A stretch of 64,000 nt of DNA from Rossellomorea sp. BNER. GTDB lineage: Bacteria > Bacillota > Bacilli > Bacillales > Bacillaceae_B. Made by a program: the position numbers and the translations under genes. How positions within the stretch are numbered: position 1 is the stretch's first letter; each line of letters opens with the position of its first letter. Below are positions 35,854-45,336 of the stretch, piece after piece. The DNA lies in NCBI GenBank assembly GCA_024213275.1, contig JANAVG010000016.1, positions 19,440-83,439 of the forward strand. The letters are read 5' to 3'. Below the pieces are notes generated by a model. It was not told the origin of the DNA. It did no database searches and saw nothing but the letters and a program-made list of their open reading frames with translations.

Positions 35854-36231
35854 ATGAGATACTCAATTTTAATCAGCATTATACTATTGAATATATTCAT
35901 ACTGTCTTCTTGTAACTCTGTTGAAAAAATTACGGATGCCAATGAGATAATCGAAAAAGAGATCGTGTTTTTTACTGATGAAAATAATGTAAGAAATGAA
36001 GCTTCTTACTACGATGCAGTCATTGAGTTGAAACGTCGATTTCCTGAAGAATTGAAAGAAATGAAAATAGTATCAAAATCGAATGAGAACGAAAATAAAT
36101 TCTCAAAATATAACGAAACCTATCCAGCAATCGTAGTGATTGATCAAAATCAAGTAGTTCTTAGAATAGTGGGGTACACAGACACAGAAGATATTGTCAT
36201 TCCAATTAGTAATACGATAGAAAAATGGTGA
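35854..36231 (+). CDS. slp: Small lipoprotein in the slp position
   Basis: The 125-residue lipoprotein has signal MRYSILISIILLNIFILSSC with lipobox LSSC (Cys20), then a compact domain resembling a thioredoxin-like fold (EKEIVFFTDENNVRNEASYYDAVIELKRRFPEEL; PAIVVIDQNQVVLRIVG). It lacks a CxxC. In B. subtilis slp (peptidoglycan-associated small lipoprotein) lies directly beyond pdhD and has similar length; the name rests on position and type, not on a search. It is convergent with pdhD across a shared terminator. Confidence 0.65.
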   Translation: MRYSILISIILLNIFILSSCNSVEKITDANEIIEKEIVFFTDENNVRNEASYYDAVIELKRRFPEELKEMKIVSKSNENENKFSKYNETYPAIVVIDQNQVVLRIVGYTDTEDIVIPISNTIEKW

Positions 36232-36235
36232 ATAT

Positions 36236-36267
36236 AAAAAAACCTGGTCAATGACCAGGTTTTTTTA
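36236..36267. terminator. Bidirectional terminator between slp and pdhD
   Basis: ACCTGGTCA pairs with TGACCAGGT, with A6 on one side and T7 on the other. It ends both slp and the pdh operon. Confidence 0.92.
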
Positions 36268-36269
36268 TA

Positions 36270-37679
36270 TTATTTAACGATATGAATCGGGCTTCCGATA
36301 GCGACTTCTGCTGCTTCCATTGAAATCTCCCCAAGAGTAGGATGAGCATGGATGGTCATAGCGATATCTTCTGCAGTCATTCCAGATTCAATTGCTAAAC
36401 CAAGCTCTGCGATCATGTCAGATGCACCAGCACCAACGATTTGAGCTCCGATTACAAGTCCATCTTCTTTACGAGTAACAAGCTTTAAGAATCCTTCTGA
36501 ACTATTTAAAGCAAGTGCGCGGCCATTTGCTGCAAATGGGAATTTTGCTGCAATCACTTCGATACCTTCTTCTTTTGCTTCAGCTTCTGAATAACCGACA
36601 GTTGCTAGTTCAGGATCTGTAAAGCAAACAGCAGGTATTCCAAGATAATCAATTTCAGCAGGTTCACCGGAAATAGCTTCTGCAGCAATTTTACCTTCAT
36701 AGGAAGCTTTATGAGCTAGCGGAGGTCCATCAACGATATCACCAATTGCATAAATGTTCGATACATTAGTACGACATTGCTTGTCAATTTTGATTACGCC
36801 ACGATCCGTCATTTCAATACCGACTTCTTCAAGTCCGATTTCATCCGTGTTAGGGCGTCTACCAACGGTAACTAATACATAATCCGCTTCAAGTGATTGT
36901 TCTTCACCTTTCACTTCATATTTCACAACTACGCCATTATCATTTTCTTCAACGCCTTTTGCCATTGCTTTTGTAATAACGTCGACGCCTTTTTTCTTAA
37001 GTCCTTTTTTCACAATTGTTGTCATTTGCTTTTCGAATCCGCTAAGGATATCGTCAGCACCTTCAAGAATTGTTACTTTTGAACCAAGGTTAGCGTAAGC
37101 TGTTCCAAGTTCCGTTCCAATATATCCTCCACCAATTACAATTAGCTTTTCAGGAATATCCGTTAAGCTCAGAGCACCTGTTGAATCAAGAACGCGTTTT
37201 GAAAATTTAAAGCTAGGAATTTCAATTGGTCGAGAGCCAGTAGCCAAGATTAAGTTCTTGAACTTATAAGTTTGTGCTGAATTATCATCCATCACACGAA
37301 GAGTGTTCGCATCAGTTAAATAAGCTTCTCCGCGTACAATTTCAACTTTATTTCCTTTTAAAAGTCCTTCAACACCGCCAGTAAGTTTTTTTACTACTCC
37401 AGCTTTCCATTCTTGGACTTTATCAAATTTCACTTTAACATTTTCAGCAACAATTCCCATATCATCAGAATGCTGGGCTTGATGAAAACGGTGACCTGCA
37501 GTGATAAGTGCTTTAGATGGAATACATCCAACATTTAAACAAACGCCACCAAGGTTTTCTTTTTCAACAATCGTTACTTTCTGCCCTAATTGTGCTGCGC
37601 GAATTGCGGCAACATATCCCCCAGGACCTGAACCTACAACTATAGTATCTGTTTCAATTGGAAAATCTCCTACTACCAT
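36270..37679 (-). CDS. pdhD: Dihydrolipoamide dehydrogenase (E3 of pyruvate dehydrogenase)
   Basis: The 469-residue FAD enzyme reoxidises dihydrolipoamide on E2 and passes electrons to NAD+. The FAD-binding [10 protein letters not shown] is near residue 16, the redox-active disulfide is [13 protein letters not shown] (Cys pair near 47 and 52), the NAD-binding loop is GGGYIGTE, and the C-terminal catalytic HAHPTLGE is present. GGAGGCG overlaps the end of pdhC, so translation is coupled. It is the last gene of the pdh operon. Confidence 0.97.
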   Translation of the reverse strand: MVVGDFPIETDTIVVGSGPGGYVAAIRAAQLGQKVTIVEKENLGGVCLNVGCIPSKALITAGHRFHQAQHSDDMGIVAENVKVKFDKVQEWKAGVVKKLTGGVEGLLKGNKVEIVRGEAYLTDANTLRVMDDNSAQTYKFKNLILATGSRPIEIPSFKFSKRVLDSTGALSLTDIPEKLIVIGGGYIGTELGTAYANLGSKVTILEGADDILSGFEKQMTTIVKKGLKKKGVDVITKAMAKGVEENDNGVVVKYEVKGEEQSLEADYVLVTVGRRPNTDEIGLEEVGIEMTDRGVIKIDKQCRTNVSNIYAIGDIVDGPPLAHKASYEGKIAAEAISGEPAEIDYLGIPAVCFTDPELATVGYSEAEAKEEGIEVIAAKFPFAANGRALALNSSEGFLKLVTRKEDGLVIGAQIVGAGASDMIAELGLAIESGMTAEDIAMTIHAHPTLGEISMEAAEVAIGSPIHIVK

Positions 37680-37683
37680 CGAA

Positions 37684-39042
37684 TTACGCCTCCATTAATA
37701 ATAGTTCTGGATCGTTCAACAAACGCTTGATATGATTAAGTGCATGTTGAGCAGTCGCTCCATCAATCATACGATGATCAAAGCTCAATGATAATGCTAA
37801 CACAGGTGCAGCTACAATTTCACCATTTTTAACTACAGGTTTTTCTGCGATGCGTCCCACCCCTAAGATTGCTACCTCAGGATGGTTAATAACTGGTGTG
37901 AACCATTGTCCTCCAGCAGAACCAATGTTGGTGATCGTGCAAGAAGCACCTTTCATTTCATCTCCTGAAAGTTTTCCATCACGGGCTTTTCCTGCTAGTT
38001 CATTAATTTCATTTGAAATTGAGAACATAGATTTGCGATCTGCATTTTTCACAACTGGGACAAGGAGACCTTTATCAGTGTCAGCTGCAATACCGATATT
38101 GAAATAATGTTTATGAACGATTTCACTAGTAGCGTCATCCAAAGAAGTGTTTAGTGCAGGGAATTCACGTAATGCACTAGTCAATGCTTTAACGATATAT
38201 GGTAAGAACGTTAATTTGACACCTTTTTCTGCTGCCACTTCCTTAAACTTTTTACGATGAGCCCAAAGCTTTGTTACATCTACTTCATCCATCAACGTAA
38301 CGTGAGGAGCAGTATGTTTAGAATTTACCATAGCTTTAGCAATCGCTTTACGGATACCACTCATTTTCTCACGAGTTTCTGGGTATTCGCCTTCTGGAAT
38401 TGCTTGTGCTTTCGGTGCTTCTTCTTGTTTTTGAGCTTTTTCTTCTGCTTTACCTTCTTGTTTTGCTTCTGAAGCAGCTGGTTTTGCTCCACCATCTTTA
38501 AATGCGTCGATATCTTCTTTTAGTACACGGCCATTTTTACCAGAACCAGATACTTGGCGAATCTCAACGCCGTTTTCACGAGCATATTTACGGACAGATG
38601 GCATTGCAATGACACGACGATTAGGATCTACATCAACATCTGCTTGCTCCCCTGCGCCAGTTTCACCTTTAGGCTGTTGTTCATTAGACGCTTCTTTATC
38701 AACTGAATCTCCAGCTTCTGCAGTACCTTGAACTTGATTTTCAGTTGTCTCTTCTTTCTTATCATCGTCTCCATGATCTCCTTTAAATTGAAGATCCTCG
38801 TAACCAGGTGCATCAAACTTAATAAGGGAGTCACCTACTATGGCAACAGACCCTTCTTCAACAAGTAAGTCTTCGACCGTTCCGGCTACCGGAGATGGAA
38901 TTTCAACTACCGCTTTATCATTCTGAACTTCACATAGCACATCGTCTTCTTCTACTTTATCGCCGGGTTTTACAAACCACTTTACGATTTCACCTTCATG
39001 AATACCTTCACCAATGTCTGGTAATTTGAATTCGAATGACAT
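37684..39042 (-). CDS. pdhC: Dihydrolipoamide acetyltransferase (E2 of pyruvate dehydrogenase)
   Basis: The 452-residue E2 core has one N-terminal lipoyl domain (lipoyl Lys in VQNDKAVVE near residue 43) and an acidic Glu/Gln/Asp linker. The peripheral-subunit-binding domain follows ([22 protein letters not shown], near 149-170), then a second Ala/Glu/Lys linker. The C-terminal acyltransferase domain has the catalytic [10 protein letters not shown]. It transfers the acetyl group from E1 to CoA. It is separated from pdhB by 174 bases containing a hairpin, unlike the close pdhA–pdhB spacing. Confidence 0.96.
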   Translation of the reverse strand: MSFEFKLPDIGEGIHEGEIVKWFVKPGDKVEEDDVLCEVQNDKAVVEIPSPVAGTVEDLLVEEGSVAIVGDSLIKFDAPGYEDLQFKGDHGDDDKKEETTENQVQGTAEAGDSVDKEASNEQQPKGETGAGEQADVDVDPNRRVIAMPSVRKYARENGVEIRQVSGSGKNGRVLKEDIDAFKDGGAKPAASEAKQEGKAEEKAQKQEEAPKAQAIPEGEYPETREKMSGIRKAIAKAMVNSKHTAPHVTLMDEVDVTKLWAHRKKFKEVAAEKGVKLTFLPYIVKALTSALREFPALNTSLDDATSEIVHKHYFNIGIAADTDKGLLVPVVKNADRKSMFSISNEINELAGKARDGKLSGDEMKGASCTITNIGSAGGQWFTPVINHPEVAILGVGRIAEKPVVKNGEIVAAPVLALSLSFDHRMIDGATAQHALNHIKRLLNDPELLLMEA

Positions 39043-39137
39043 GAATTCGCCCTCCTGTTATTAAAATCCTATTGAGTTGTTTTATTAATATTTGTATTGG
39101 GGGGGTGAATCATATATCAATCTGCTAGCACTAACTT

Positions 39138-39171
39138 GTAAATAGCATACACTGCGCTGTAATCTATTTAC
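39138..39171 (-). other. Intra-operon hairpin between pdhB and pdhC
   Basis: GTAAATAG and CTATTTAC form an 8-bp perfect stem, with a second TACA/TGTA stem nested inside around CTGCGC. No U-tract follows, so it is not a standard terminator. It may mark an RNA-processing or stability element. Confidence 0.5.
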
Positions 39172-39216
39172 TTAGTTATGCTGATTAATCTAATTCACAC
39201 CCTTTATCTATATAGG

Positions 39217-40194
39217 TTAGAAATTCAATACTTTCTTAGCCGTCTCAAGAACATCTTTGTGATTTGGTAACCAAATTGGTTCAGCTTGAGAGAATGGATA
39301 TACAGTATCAGGTGCTGTAACACGTAATACTGGTGCTTCAAGACTTAAGATTGCTCTATCGTTAATCTCAGCAACAACATTTGCAGCAATACCAGCTTGT
39401 TTCTGCGCTTCTTGAACAACAATGGCACGGTTTGTTTTCTCAACAGATGCCATGATTGTATCAATATCAATTGGGCTGACAGTACGTAAATCAATGACTT
39501 CAACAGAAACGCCTTCTTTTTCAAGTTCGTCTGCTGCTTTCAGTGATTCGTGAACCATTGCGCCATATGAAATAATAGTTAAATCAGTACCTTCACGTTT
39601 CACATCAGCTTTTCCAAGTTCAATTGTGTACTCTTCTTCAGGTACCTCCTGACGGAATGAACGGTATAATTTCATATGTTCTAGGAAAATGACAGGATCA
39701 TTATCTCTGATAGAAGATATTAGGAGTCCTTTGGCATCATATGGAGTTGAAGGAATAACCACTTTTAGTCCTGGCTGTTGTGCCATTAATCCTTCTAAAC
39801 TATCTGCATGCAACTCAGGAGTATGTACCCCACCACCAAATGGAGAACGAATCGTCACTGGAGCATGATAAGTACCACCTGAACGGTAGCGCATACGTGC
39901 TAATTGACCGCTGATTGAATCCATTACTTCATATACAAATCCAAAGAACTGGATCTCTGGAACTGGACGGTAGTCTTGAAGCGCTAAACCAATTGTTAGC
40001 CCGCCAATACCAGATTCAGCTAGTGGAGTATCAAATACTCGATCTTCACCAAATTCTTTTTGAAGACCTTCCGTCGCACGGAATACACCACCATTTTGAC
40101 CTACGTCTTCACCAAAAACGAGTACATTTTCATCGTTTGCTAGTTCAGTTCGCAAGGCATCAGTGATTGCTTGAATCATTGTCATTTGAGCCAT
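39217..40194 (-). CDS. pdhB: Pyruvate dehydrogenase E1 beta subunit
   Basis: The 325-residue transketolase-like protein has [23 protein letters not shown] at residues 27-49 and [23 protein letters not shown] at 61-83, signatures of E1 beta. With PdhA it forms the alpha2beta2 E1 that decarboxylates pyruvate using thiamine diphosphate. It starts three bases after the pdhA stop. Confidence 0.96.
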   Translation of the reverse strand: MAQMTMIQAITDALRTELANDENVLVFGEDVGQNGGVFRATEGLQKEFGEDRVFDTPLAESGIGGLTIGLALQDYRPVPEIQFFGFVYEVMDSISGQLARMRYRSGGTYHAPVTIRSPFGGGVHTPELHADSLEGLMAQQPGLKVVIPSTPYDAKGLLISSIRDNDPVIFLEHMKLYRSFRQEVPEEEYTIELGKADVKREGTDLTIISYGAMVHESLKAADELEKEGVSVEVIDLRTVSPIDIDTIMASVEKTNRAIVVQEAQKQAGIAANVVAEINDRAILSLEAPVLRVTAPDTVYPFSQAEPIWLPNHKDVLETAKKVLNF

Positions 40195-40197
40195 GGC

Positions 40198-41322
<1,125 letters not shown>

Positions 41323-41528
41323 CTATCCTTTCTTTCATCATATATTTTAGATTTTTACATACAGAATTTAGGTTGCCCAAAACATTCTGTTCTACCATGG
41401 ATAATGCTTTAAAATAAGTTATTCATAGTTTCCCACAATTTATAGAAAGCAAACCCTAAACTGATATACAAAAACTGTATCAATTAATATCATGAATCCA
41501 TTAATACAATTTCAAAATCACCTCTTTC

Positions 41529-41558
41529 AGTTTACAACACTTAAATTCATGTCGTCAA
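41529..41558 (-). promoter_or_regulatory. Candidate downstream pdh promoter (P2)
   Basis: On the minus strand TTGACG (41558-41553), an 18-base spacer and TAAACT (41534-41529) preceded by TTG. It would give a leader of about 210 bases. A GAGGTGAT sequence just downstream precedes only a 4-codon frame. Confidence 0.45.
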
Positions 41559-41656
41559 TCAGAAAATACTTGAATTCTTCACACTTTCTAATAACTATTC
41601 AATTCTATAACCAGTGTACTTTATTGCTTCTGTATTAATCAAATAAATAGATCTGT

Positions 41657-41684
41657 ATTATAAAACAACAAGTGAATCTTTCAA
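41657..41684 (-). promoter_or_regulatory. Candidate upstream pdh promoter (P1)
   Basis: On the minus strand TTGAAA (41684-41679), a 16-base spacer and a perfect TATAAT (41662-41657). The start would be near 41650, giving a leader of about 340 bases before pdhA. Confidence 0.55.
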
Positions 41685-41739
41685 CTGTTATACATTAATT
41701 CTGGATAAACTTGATTTTCAGATAAACAATTAAGCTGAG

Positions 41740-41950
41740 GGTTGCCTGGGCGCTAACAGGATCTTTTCTAAAATAAATTAACCATTGCATCAACCCCAAG
41801 GAATAAAAGGAATGCTGATTAAAGGACGGTGTCCTGCACATTGGAGACGTGACCCGTCTTATGTGACGGGTGCATAACCTATGTGATGTTTGAAGCGTAA
41901 CGTGTGCTTCAGATGATTTTTGATACCAATAAAAAGTTATCAATTCAAAC
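41740..41950. other. Hairpin-rich non-coding segment between ykyA and the pdh promoters
   Basis: Three short perfect stems lie within about 80 bases near 41826-41911: AGGAC/GTCCT, ACCCGTC/GACGGGT and TGAAGC/GCTTCA. The open frame across it has no ribosome-binding site and no recognisable protein. The segment is more GC-rich than its AT-rich surroundings. It could be a small RNA or a remnant; no known RNA family is recognised. Confidence 0.35.
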
Positions 41951-41984
41951 AAAAAAGAGAACTAGCACACTGTCTAGTTCTCTT
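41951..41984 (-). terminator. Intrinsic terminator after ykyA
   Basis: An 11-bp perfect stem AAGAGAACTAG/CTAGTTCTCTT with an eight-base loop, followed by T6 on the minus strand. It overlaps the ykyA stop. Confidence 0.9.
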
Positions 41985-42654
41985 CTGAAGCTGTTTCACT
42001 GTCTTGATTCGTTTCGATTCCAGCACTCTTATAGAAGCTTAGTTTTTCTTTGTTGAATTGATCAGTTTTATCGTTATACTTTTTATTTATTGATAATACT
42101 TCTTCATAGGTTTTATTGATTTCAGCAATCTGTTTTTGTAATTGCTCCATTGTTAAATCTTCTTTTTTCAACATTTCGTAGAGCTTTTTATCCTTTTCTA
42201 ATGCTTCTTTATAGCTTTTTGCCAATTGTTCATGATTTTCAAATCGATCTTCCATAATCTCTTGCAACTTTTTTGCTTGGTTTTTCAAAGAATCTTCTTC
42301 GATCTTCCCTATATACTCGCTAACTTTTTCAAATTCTTTCTTCGCTTCGTTCATTGAATCAACTTCGTTTGTAATATATTTTTCTCGTTTTTCAATATTT
42401 TCAAGAGCTTGATTTGAAAGCTCCTTGATCTGGTCCATTTCTTTCATACCTAGATCAATAACTTTTTTAAAGATTTCTTGTTCTTTCTTTTCAAGCTTCA
42501 CTAAAGGCTCCTGAACCTTTTCAAAGCCTTTTTCTTTCTTGACTGTTTCTTCTAAAACATTGTAGATATTTTCCTGAGGAGACCCTCCTCCAACACAGCC
42601 AGAAAGTATTAATGCGGCGACAAGAGTTACCAAGACACTATGTAATTTTAACAC
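41974..42654 (-). CDS. ykyA: YkyA-like cell-wall-binding lipoprotein
   Basis: The 226-residue lipoprotein has signal LKLHSVLVTLVAALILSGC (lipobox LSGC, Cys20), a Gly-rich linker, then about 180 residues of continuous charged helix with coiled-coil character (KKEQEIFKKVIDLGMKEM; KNQAKKLQEIMEDRFENHEQ). This matches the YkyA (DUF6376/putative cell-wall binding) family upstream of pdhA in B. subtilis. It starts at GTG with GGGGGAT upstream. Here it is separated from pdhA by a terminator and about 640 bases. Confidence 0.82.
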   Translation of the reverse strand: MLKLHSVLVTLVAALILSGCVGGGSPQENIYNVLEETVKKEKGFEKVQEPLVKLEKKEQEIFKKVIDLGMKEMDQIKELSNQALENIEKREKYITNEVDSMNEAKKEFEKVSEYIGKIEEDSLKNQAKKLQEIMEDRFENHEQLAKSYKEALEKDKKLYEMLKKEDLTMEQLQKQIAEINKTYEEVLSINKKYNDKTDQFNKEKLSFYKSAGIETNQDSETASEEN

Positions 42655-42889
42655 TTATTATCCCCCTAACTATATGACATCTTCTACTATATAGGTCTAA
42701 ATTTAGTTTGACAATAGGGACTTTCAACTAAGGTAAATTATTGTCGAACAAATAGCTTGTCCTATAAAAAAAATCTATTCCTATCATGCAAGATTTATGA
42801 ATAATATTTCTAATAGTTAACTTTTTTTCTACCCTTTGATAGACTATATTTTATAATAATTAGGATTTGGAAGAATGGGGGAACAAAAC

Positions 42890-43444
42890 ATGATAACAAT
42901 GGATGATATTATTCGCGAAGGTCACCCTACACTGAGAGAGGTAGCTAAAGAAGTATTGCTTCCTCCGACAGAGGAAGATAAAGCAATATTAAACAGCTTA
43001 TTGGACTATGTTATCAATAGTCAAGATCCAGAAATGTCTCAAAAATACGGATTACGACCAGGGATTGGTCTTGCCGCTCCTCAAATAAATGTTTCAAAGC
43101 GCATGCTTGCTGTACATGTTAAAGATAACAAAGGCAAATTATACAGCTATGCATTATTTAATCCGAAAATTATTAGTCATTCAGTCGAAACAGCTTATTT
43201 AACCTCAGGAGAAGGTTGTCTTTCAGTAGATCGAGCTGTACCCGGCTATGTGCCTAGATACTCTCGGATTACCGTTAAGGCATGGAACGTAAATGGTGAA
43301 GAAATTAAAATAAGGCTAAGAGGAATTGCTAGTATAGCTTTTCAACACGAGATAGATCACCTAAATGGAATTATGTTCTATGATCATATTGATCAAGAGA
43401 ATCCACTACAACCCATTGAAGGAGCCATACCTGTCGATAGGTAA
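42890..43444 (+). CDS. def: Peptide deformylase (type 2)
   Basis: The 184-residue Fe/Zn enzyme removes the formyl group from nascent proteins. All three motifs are present: GIGLAAPQ (58-65), EGCLS (108-112, metal Cys) and HEIDH (153-157, two metal His and catalytic Glu). The insertion [13 protein letters not shown] is typical of Gram-positive type 2 enzymes. The ATG at 42890 is well spaced from GGGGG, and its [17 protein letters not shown] start fits the B. subtilis DefB/YkrB pattern; the ATG at 42875 overlaps that site. It is followed by a double repeat A. Confidence 0.95.
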   Translation: MITMDDIIREGHPTLREVAKEVLLPPTEEDKAILNSLLDYVINSQDPEMSQKYGLRPGIGLAAPQINVSKRMLAVHVKDNKGKLYSYALFNPKIISHSVETAYLTSGEGCLSVDRAVPGYVPRYSRITVKAWNVNGEEIKIRLRGIASIAFQHEIDHLNGIMFYDHIDQENPLQPIEGAIPVDR

Positions 43445-43445
43445 A

Positions 43446-43690
43446 AAGAAAAGCGGAAGCGCCTCGTACAGGCCCGACAAGCATAAGACGTCACCTAGAA
43501 AGGGTGCCTTTCCCCTTTCTAGGTGGCTTGGCTTATGTCTCGAGGGCCTAGGTGCTGGAGCTGGACACTAAGAAAAGCGGAAACGCCTCGAGAAAGGATG
43601 AAAGGCTAAGTTCGCCACGTCCTGTGGCAACGCCTTTCTGACCCACATCCTGTGGGCATCCGACAAGCATATGGCTTGACTATGTCTCGA
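43446..43690. repeat. Palindromic repeat family A, copy 3 (tandem, second unit with different hairpins)
   Basis: Unit 1 (43446-43569) has the standard ends and a central stem CACCTAGAAAGGG/CCCTTTCTAGGTG. Unit 2 (43570-43690) begins AGAAAAGCGGAAACGCC, but its middle is replaced by two small hairpins, CCACGTCCTGTGG and CCCACATCCTGTGGG, before ending with CGACAAGCATATGGCTTGAC. No gene is present in 43445-43841. Confidence 0.75.
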
Positions 43691-43797
43691 AATGGGGCTG
43701 AACAAAAAACTTTAATTAATGAAAGCTAAGTTGAACAAAAGGCTTAGATGACACAAATAGTGAAAGAAACAATAAAGTTTTACTCCTTTATTGAATG

Positions 43798-43837
43798 ATA
43801 AAATGAGGGTGACTCAATCGTAAGAGCCACCCTCATT
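43798..43837 (-). terminator. Intrinsic terminator after the HAD phosphatase gene
   Basis: AATGAGGGTG-A-CTC pairs with GAG-C-CACCCTCATT, followed by TTTATC on the minus strand. Confidence 0.75.
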
Positions 43838-43841
43838 CGAA

Positions 43842-44612
43842 TCAAATTAAGTTTAATTTTTTTAATCCAAAAGAAATTCCATTATCATCAACATGTTTTG
43901 TTACAAAGGAAGCATGTTCTTTTACTTCATCAACAGCATTTCCCATTGCAACTCCTGTTCCAACGGCTTCTATCATTTCGATATCATTTAGACCGTCTCC
44001 AAAAGCATAAACATCTTCTAAATTAAATCCTAACTCAGCTATCATTTTCTTAATTCCTTCTGCCTTAGATCCACCGCGAGGAAGAATATCCATTGAAAAT
44101 TCATGCCATCTAATAAAGGAGAAATCACTATATTTTTCACGGTAGAAACCTTCTTCTTCCTGTCTACAAAATAGAAGGGATTGATAGATTTCTTTGTCAC
44201 TATAAAAGTCAGGCTGATGATCAGGATGCGGGAATTTCAGACTTTCCATGCTTTCTTCAATAAAAGGGTGATGCTTTACAGTAGACTTCATTGTGCTTTG
44301 ATTTAAGAAAACAACGGGGTGATCTCTTTTCTCACTATCATTTAATAAATCTTTTAATACATTATTGTTAAGAGGATTTTTATAAATCACTCTATTTTCA
44401 AAAACGACATATTGTCCATTAAAGGATACGTAAGAATCTATTCCAAGCTCTTTTCTTAATTCTTCGTACATAAATGGCGCTCTACCAGTAGCAATTGCAA
44501 CATATGTACCATTTTCTTGCAATGTTTGAATAGCTTCTTTTGTTGCTTGGGGAAGTTTTTTATCATGATCTAAAAGGGTACCATCTATATCAAAAAACAC
44601 GATTTTCGACAA
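43842..44612 (-). CDS. ykrA: Cof-type HAD-IIB phosphatase (YkrA-like)
   Basis: The 256-residue HAD hydrolase has motif I FFDIDGTLL (catalytic Asp residues near 8 and 10), motif II AIATGRAP, and motif III/IV GDGLNDIEMIEAVGTGVAMGNA near residue 205. This is the Cof/IIB cap type that dephosphorylates sugar phosphates or cofactors such as flavins; the substrate is undetermined. I start at the TTG at 44612, nine bases after AAAGGAG; the TTG at 44618 is too close to it. It lies divergent from the 23-codon peptide gene. Confidence 0.87.
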   Translation of the reverse strand: MSKIVFFDIDGTLLDHDKKLPQATKEAIQTLQENGTYVAIATGRAPFMYEELRKELGIDSYVSFNGQYVVFENRVIYKNPLNNNVLKDLLNDSEKRDHPVVFLNQSTMKSTVKHHPFIEESMESLKFPHPDHQPDFYSDKEIYQSLLFCRQEEEGFYREKYSDFSFIRWHEFSMDILPRGGSKAEGIKKMIAELGFNLEDVYAFGDGLNDIEMIEAVGTGVAMGNAVDEVKEHASFVTKHVDDNGISFGLKKLNLI

Positions 44613-44838
44613 AATCAAAAACTCCTTTACTAGAGTATCTTATAAATACGGTTTTAACGGTAAACCTTCGTTAAATAAATGTCAATTAAGAAGAATGAAA
44701 AGATTTTTTTACCAGACATAACCATGTAAAATCTTTTAAAAACTCCATATACTAACCTTAAATGAAGAAGTAAGTGTTGTAAGGATGCTTTACTTTAACG
44801 GCAAATCTAGGTAAACTACTAAGTAAGGAGTGATCCGT

Positions 44839-44910
44839 ATGTTAAAAAAGCTACGAAAAAAGCTTTTAAAACAATGGAAGGATTTACTCAGAAAAAAGAC
44901 GATTGCTTAA
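44839..44910 (+). CDS. 23-residue cationic amphipathic peptide, unrecognised
   Basis: The frame starts MLKKLRKKLLKQWKDLL, continues RKKTIA and stops. It has eight Lys and two Arg against one Asp (net charge about +9). Leu/Trp spacing (2, 5, 9, 13, 16) makes an amphipathic helix. AAGGAGTG is seven bases before the ATG, and an intrinsic terminator starts eight bases after the stop, so it looks like a compact monocistronic gene. It may be an intracellular small protein, a membrane-active peptide or a toxin; no family is recognised. It is far below normal annotation length. Confidence 0.6.
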   Translation: MLKKLRKKLLKQWKDLLRKKTIA

Positions 44911-44917
44911 GTAATGG

Positions 44918-44948
44918 AGCCCTCAAAGCCGGAGGGCTATTCTTTATT
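44918..44948 (+). terminator. Intrinsic terminator after the 23-codon gene
   Basis: AGCCCTC pairs with GAGGGCT around a seven-base loop, followed by ATTCTTTATTTT. It separates the peptide gene from rpoY. Confidence 0.75.
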
Positions 44949-45123
44949 TTAGTTTTAAACCATTATATAATAGAGATGAAGAACCAAGTTTCACAAAAAA
45001 ATTTGGATATAATAATACATAACAACACACTTATTGGTGTTATGAAAATTAAATGAATCTGTTAATAACTTTTTAAAATATAGAAAAGTTACATTTTTTG
45101 AAAACGGATAAGGAGAGAGAAAA

Positions 45124-45330
45124 ATGATTTACAAAGTGTACTACCAAGAAAGTAAACTAGAAATACCCGTGCGCGAATGTACAAAAGCTTTATATGTTGA
45201 AGCAGAATCTGAACGTGAAGTACGCCTAAAGTTAAAAGAAGAACCGTATAATATTGAATTTGTCCAAAAGTTGGACAACTCGCATCTAGAATATGAACAA
45301 CAATCTGAATACTACAAAGTGGAGAATTAA
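45124..45330 (+). CDS. rpoY: RNA polymerase epsilon subunit (RpoY, DUF1447)
   Basis: The 68-residue protein starts [34 protein letters not shown] and contains [13 protein letters not shown], diagnostic for the Firmicutes RpoY/YkzG family. It is the small epsilon subunit that associates with RNA polymerase. AAGGAGAGAG precedes the ATG. It is six bases from rnjA, and this pairing is conserved across Bacillaceae. Confidence 0.93.
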   Translation: MIYKVYYQESKLEIPVRECTKALYVEAESEREVRLKLKEEPYNIEFVQKLDNSHLEYEQQSEYYKVEN

Positions 45331-45336
45331 TACGAT

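Noticed and set aside
41695..41952. 85-residue minus-strand reading frame
   Set aside because: It starts in the T-tract of the ykyA terminator, has no ribosome-binding site, and its Cys/His/Arg-rich sequence looks random; the segment is better seen as a structured non-coding stretch.
44874..45056. 60-residue plus-strand frame overlapping the 23-codon gene
   Set aside because: It runs through the terminator hairpin at 44918-44948 and has no ribosome-binding site.
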